Origin: an uncultured Oscillospiraceae bacterium | GTDB lineage: Bacteria > Bacillota > Clostridia > Oscillospirales > Oscillospiraceae | Length of the DNA stretch: 64,000 nucleotides | Direction of reading: 5' to 3' | Assembly (NCBI GenBank): GCA_947169975.1 | Contig: CAMVRT010000005.1 | Span: 1-64,000, forward strand | Shown here: piece after piece, positions 60,217 to 64,000 of the stretch | Layout of the letters: the number at the start of each line of letters is the position of its first letter | Numbering within the stretch: position 1 is the stretch's first letter | Translations under genes and position numbers: made by a program | Notes under the pieces: generated by a model | What the model was told of the DNA's origin: nothing | The model's input: only the letters and a program-made list of their open reading frames with translations | Databases searched by the model: none

Positions 60217-61836
60217 ATGAGTGATAATATGGAAAACAAGACCAACACCACCCCCAATGAGGAGATTGAAAACGAGAACAATCAGACCCAATACTCCCTG
60301 AATGATGACCGCCGCGTCAAGGTTTTGTCCCCGGGCGCCATGGTGGCCAAGCGATTCTTCCGCAACCGCATCGCTGTTGTGGGTCTTTGCATTCTTGCTT
60401 TCATGTTTATCTTTTCCTTTGTGGGTGGACTCATCACCCCCTATAAGGAAGATCAAAAATTCCAGCGCATCGAAATCCAGAATAAGGAGTTCGCAGGCGT
60501 AAAAGAGAATGATGACCTTAAATATCTGGACGCTGAAGGTATTGAGCGGGGTCGTCTTAATGCTGAAATCGGCAAAAAAATCAGAGACAAATTAGCTGAT
60601 GATAGTTCCGATTCAGCGTCTACTACTCTAAAGCATAACGGAGTCGTTTACAGAATCACAAAAGAAGGAACAGATTTCTATACGATTACTGATATTAAAG
60701 AAAATAAAGTTATCGGCATAGAATACAAGGACATCATCTCCAACAGCAAGGACAACAGCGATTTTTCATATGACTTCAAGTTCAATGCGCTGAAGGCTTA
60801 CAGCAATCAGTTGTCGTCCTTTACCGCTGATGGTAAGAACTATGCGCTTGCCGACGACGGCTCAATCATGGTCGGCGATGAGGAGATTGGCTTTATCAGC
60901 CGCTATCAGATCAACACGGTTCATGCTGATGTCTTCCTGTCCCGTGCTTTTAAGGATGAACTTCTTGTAGAACTGGAAAAGGCTGAGACTGATAAGAGCA
61001 TCGATTCCTTCTCCTTCACCGATGAAAACGGTGAAAAGAGCATTTATACTCTTGAGTATAAGCCCGCTACTGATGAGTGGATTATTTACAAGGGTACACC
61101 TACCAATGTTTTCGACACCTATTCTTTCCCCACCAAGGATCACTGGCTTGGTACGGATAGAAACGGTATGGATATGTTGACTCGTCTGATGTACGGCGGC
61201 CGCGTATCTCTGGTCATTGGCTTTATTGTTGAGGCTATTGCTACGATCCTCGGTATCATTATGGGCGGATTGGCCGGCTACTTCGGCAAGTGGGTCGATC
61301 AGCTCATCATGCGTATCGTCGATATCTTCTACTGCATCCCGTCCACTCCTCTGCTGATTATCATTGGTGCTGTTATGGATGCCAATTCGACGCCTAACAG
61401 ACTGCGAATGATTTTCCTGATGCTGATTCTGGGCTTCCTGGGCTGGCCTGGTATGGCCCGTTTGATCCGTGGTCAGATTCTGTCTCTGCGTGAGCAGGAG
61501 TTTATGACTGCTACCGAGGCCGGTGGTATCTCTGTATCCCGCCGTATCTTCAAGCATCTGGTTCCCAACGTAATCCCCCAGATCATTGTCTCCGTCACTA
61601 TGGGCGTCGGCGGCACCATCATCACCGAGGCGTCTTTGTCCTTCCTGGGCTTGGGCGTCAGATTCCCGTTCGCATCTTGGGGCAACATTATCAACGACGT
61701 CAACAGATTCTACGTTCTCACCAATTACTGGTTTATCTGGATTCCCGCCGGTATTCTGCTGCTGCTCACCGTGCTGGCATTCAACCTGGTGGGTGACGGT
61801 CTGCGCGATGCGTTTGACCCGAAGATGAAGCGATAA
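60217..61836 (+). CDS. oppC: oligopeptide ABC transporter permease OppC/DppC type with large insertion
   Basis: The 539-residue protein has the usual C-half ('HWLGTDRNGMDMLTRLMYGGRVSLVIGFIVE', EAA loop 'FMTATEAGGISVSRRIFKHLVPNV'). About 230 residues (70-305) separate the first transmembrane helix from the conserved 'HWLGTDRNG' instead of about 30-40. The insertion is predicted extracellular, rich in Lys, Asp and Glu, and its DNA is AT-richer than its neighbours (about 60550-60720). 18 bases after oppB. Confidence 0.93.
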   Translation: MSDNMENKTNTTPNEEIENENNQTQYSLNDDRRVKVLSPGAMVAKRFFRNRIAVVGLCILAFMFIFSFVGGLITPYKEDQKFQRIEIQNKEFAGVKENDDLKYLDAEGIERGRLNAEIGKKIRDKLADDSSDSASTTLKHNGVVYRITKEGTDFYTITDIKENKVIGIEYKDIISNSKDNSDFSYDFKFNALKAYSNQLSSFTADGKNYALADDGSIMVGDEEIGFISRYQINTVHADVFLSRAFKDELLVELEKAETDKSIDSFSFTDENGEKSIYTLEYKPATDEWIIYKGTPTNVFDTYSFPTKDHWLGTDRNGMDMLTRLMYGGRVSLVIGFIVEAIATILGIIMGGLAGYFGKWVDQLIMRIVDIFYCIPSTPLLIIIGAVMDANSTPNRLRMIFLMLILGFLGWPGMARLIRGQILSLREQEFMTATEAGGISVSRRIFKHLVPNVIPQIIVSVTMGVGGTIITEASLSFLGLGVRFPFASWGNIINDVNRFYVLTNYWFIWIPAGILLLLTVLAFNLVGDGLRDAFDPKMKR

Positions 61837-61849
61837 GGAGGGAGAAGTC

Positions 61850-62998
61850 ATGGCAAAGAAAAAATCTGAAGGATATCTTTCCGCGAAGGAATCCAGACGG
61901 ATCTCCCGGGAAAACCGTAAGATCACCAACGTATTTGAGAAGCAGCGCAAGCGCAAGAACGTACCTGAGGAGGAGTACCTCACTCAGATGCATGATCCCA
62001 AAAACGCAGTTGAGTTTGATGATCTGCACACCTATTTCTATACCGATGCCGGTACTGTTAAGGCCGTCGATGGCGTGACCTATGAGGTTCCCATCGGCAA
62101 GACCGTCGGCGTCGTGGGTGAGTCCGGCTGCGGCAAGTCCGTTACCAGCCTTTCCCTGATGCAGCTTTTGCAGCGTCCACAGGGTCAGATTACCTCCGGC
62201 GCGATTCGCCTGAATTTGGGTGATAAGTGCTATGATGTGACCAAGGCCCCCGATGATGTGATGCAGAAGATCCGCGGCAATATCGTCTCTATGATTTTCC
62301 AGGAGCCTATGACCGCGCTGAACCCCGTGTTCCGTATCGGCGCGCAGATCGAGGAGGTCATTTCCCTTCACGATGCCACCGGTATGAACGAGGAGCAAAT
62401 GAAAGCTCGTACCATTGAGCTGCTGGAGATGGTCGGTATCGCCAACAGCGAGGGCGTCTACAAGATGTATCCCCATGAGCTGTCCGGCGGTATGCGTCAG
62501 CGTGTTGTTATCGCTATGGCTCTGGCCTGCAACCCCAGAGTGATTATCGCCGATGAGCCCACCACTGCTCTGGATGTGACCATTCAGGCTCAGATTCTGG
62601 ACCTGCTGCGGAACCTGAAGGATAAGATCAACTCCTCCATCATGTTCATCACCCATGACCTGGGCGTCATTGCTGAGATGGCGGACTACGTGGTGGTCAT
62701 GTACGCAGGCCGTATCGTGGAAAAAGGCACCGCCGATGATATTTTCCATCATCCCGCTCACCCCTACACCATTGGCCTGATGGCTTCCAAGCCGGTTGTC
62801 GGCAAGCAGGTCGACAAGCTGTATTCCATCCCTGGCAAGGTTCCTAATCCCATCAACATGCCCGACTACTGCTACTTCAAAGATCGCTGCGAGATGTGTG
62901 TCGAGAAGTGCAATGGCGAGTATCCCTGCGAGGTCAAGCTGTCTGATACCCATTATGTCAGCTGCTATCGCTACTATGACCAGAGGAAGGAGGATTGA
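61850..62998 (+). CDS. oppD: oligopeptide ABC transporter ATPase OppD/DppD type
   Basis: The 382-residue ATPase has Walker A 'GESGCGKS', Q-loop 'IFQEPMTALNP', signature 'LSGGMRQR', Walker B 'VIIADEPTTALD', H-loop 'ITHDLG' and the C-terminal oligopeptide-transporter region with Cys residues ('CYFKDRCEMCVEKC'). A basic N-terminal extension of about 50 residues precedes the ABC domain. GGAGGGAG precedes ATG. Confidence 0.96.
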   Translation: MAKKKSEGYLSAKESRRISRENRKITNVFEKQRKRKNVPEEEYLTQMHDPKNAVEFDDLHTYFYTDAGTVKAVDGVTYEVPIGKTVGVVGESGCGKSVTSLSLMQLLQRPQGQITSGAIRLNLGDKCYDVTKAPDDVMQKIRGNIVSMIFQEPMTALNPVFRIGAQIEEVISLHDATGMNEEQMKARTIELLEMVGIANSEGVYKMYPHELSGGMRQRVVIAMALACNPRVIIADEPTTALDVTIQAQILDLLRNLKDKINSSIMFITHDLGVIAEMADYVVVMYAGRIVEKGTADDIFHHPAHPYTIGLMASKPVVGKQVDKLYSIPGKVPNPINMPDYCYFKDRCEMCVEKCNGEYPCEVKLSDTHYVSCYRYYDQRKED

Positions 62999-63000
62999 CC

Positions 63001-64000
63001 ATGAGTGAAGAGAAAAATCCCAATCTCGTGATTGACGATACCTATGAGCCGGTCACCTATGATCCGCAGTACATTCTGATGGTCAATAACCTGAAGAAGT
63101 ACTTTCCCATCAAGGGTGGTCTGATTCCCCATACCGTCGGCTATGTCAAGGCTGTGGATGGCGTCACCTTCAATCTGAAGCGCGGCACCACCATGGGCCT
63201 GGTGGGCGAGTCCGGCTGCGGCAAGACCACCGCCGGCCGTACCATCCTGCGTTTGTCCGGTGAGAAGACTGGCGGTCAGGTGCTCTTCAATGGCCAGGAG
63301 GTCTATGACCTCTCTTCCAAAGAGATGCGCGCCATGCGCCCCAAGATGCAGATCATCTTCCAGGATCCGTTTTCCAGTCTGTCTCCCCGCCTTCCGGTCG
63401 GTGAGATTATCGGCGAAGCGGTGCGTGAGCACAATCTGGTGCCCAAAGAAGAGTTCAACGACTACATCGATCAGATCATGGATGACTGCGGTCTGCAGTC
63501 CTTCCACAAGGATCGTTATCCTCATGAGTTCTCCGGCGGTCAGCGCCAGCGTATCTGCATCGCCCGCGCTCTGGCTCTGAACCCCGAATTCGTGGTCTGC
63601 GATGAGCCCGTTTCTGCTCTGGACGTGTCGATCCAGGCTCAGATTATTAACCTGCTGGAGGATCTGCAGCAGAAGCACAACCTGACCTATCTGTTTATCT
63701 CCCACGATCTGTCCGTGGTGGAGCATATCTCCGATACTGTCGGTGTTATGTATCTGGGCAGCCTGGTGGAGTACGGCGAGACGGTGGATATCTTCCGTAA
63801 TCCGCTGCACCCCTATACCAAGGCCCTGTTCTCCGCTATCCCTATCCCCGATCCGGATGCCAAGATGAACCGTATCGTGCTGGAAGGCTCCATTCCTTCT
63901 CCTGCAAATCCCCCCAAGGGCTGCAAGTTCCACACTCGCTGCGCTATGTGCAAGGAGATCTGCAAGGAAGTTGTGCCTGAGCAGCGTGAGATTGAGCCGG
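63001..64000 (+). CDS. oppF: oligopeptide ABC transporter ATPase OppF/DppF type, cut by window end
   Basis: The open frame starts with ATG 63001, 2 bases after the oppD stop, and runs to the window edge (333 codons). It has Walker A 'GESGCGKTT', Q-loop '[11 protein letters not shown]', signature 'FSGGQRQR', Walker B '[12 protein letters not shown]', H-loop 'ISHDLS' and the family tail '[15 protein letters not shown]'. With OppD it powers peptide import. The 3' end lies beyond the window. Confidence 0.95.
   Translation, partial: MSEEKNPNLVIDDTYEPVTYDPQYILMVNNLKKYFPIKGGLIPHTVGYVKAVDGVTFNLKRGTTMGLVGESGCGKTTAGRTILRLSGEKTGGQVLFNGQEVYDLSSKEMRAMRPKMQIIFQDPFSSLSPRLPVGEIIGEAVREHNLVPKEEFNDYIDQIMDDCGLQSFHKDRYPHEFSGGQRQRICIARALALNPEFVVCDEPVSALDVSIQAQIINLLEDLQQKHNLTYLFISHDLSVVEHISDTVGVMYLGSLVEYGETVDIFRNPLHPYTKALFSAIPIPDPDAKMNRIVLEGSIPSPANPPKGCKFHTRCAMCKEICKEVVPEQREIEP

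Overview
The window looks like the chromosome of a GC-rich, endospore-forming, anaerobic gut-type Firmicute, most likely Clostridia/Oscillospiraceae. The basis is spoIIR, the folate cluster, AddAB, RqcH, the codon use and the strong Shine-Dalgarno sites. No 16S or other species marker is present, so the taxonomy is inference.

Region 1 (1-5260) is an AT-richer accessory island of small orphan genes: a lipoprotein, a membrane protein, several hypothetical proteins and a DUF5071-like protein. It is interspersed with paired inverted REP/BIME-like palindromes. It resembles a degraded immunity or cargo region and is probably part of another element in the same tRNA locus.

Region 2 (5261-18230) is a discrete integrated element of about 12.9 kb, bounded by two 49-bp copies (one mismatch) of the 3' part of tRNA-Ala(GGC). 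Integrase arm-type repeats lie inside both ends. Its layout is that of a phage-inducible-island (PICI)-like satellite: integrase and XRE repressor, a divergent genetic switch with overlapping -10 boxes, an excisionase-like HTH protein, a P4-type primase-helicase, a candidate iteron origin and a small phage-type protein. The cargo slot after this holds a complete single-effector type II CRISPR system: a seven-repeat array, a 1353-aa Cas9 with all catalytic residues, and a divergent tracrRNA whose anti-repeat pairs with the repeats. No cas1, cas2 or csn2 is present. Good promoters are visible for cas9, tracrRNA and the array. This is the most interesting system in the window.

Region 3 (18231-32136) is core chromosome: folD, an extended 5-formyl-THF cyclo-ligase and glyA (one-carbon metabolism); a YitT-family membrane protein; a macro-domain/HTH protein and a VWA protein sharing an upstream motif; a C69 peptidase; mini-RNase III; rqcH; DUF378; DUF1015; ispE with a membrane N-terminus; and spoIIR. 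Between spoIIR and the next operon lies a candidate structured RNA (about 32219-32378) followed by hairpins and a terminator.

Region 4 (32502-39230) is the F-type ATP synthase operon in the order I-like, a, c, b, a b'-delta-alpha fusion, gamma, beta, epsilon. The three-part fusion is unusual because alpha is present in three copies per enzyme but delta in one.

Region 5 (39303-56530) holds addB-addA, rpmE, hflX, a YigZ/IMPACT gene, pepD, a VTC-domain/DUF4956/beta-helix lipoprotein operon, msrA and an M3 oligopeptidase. Region 6 (56620-64000) is an oligopeptide ABC transporter operon: binding protein, two permeases (the second with a large insertion), and two ATPases, the last cut by the window end.
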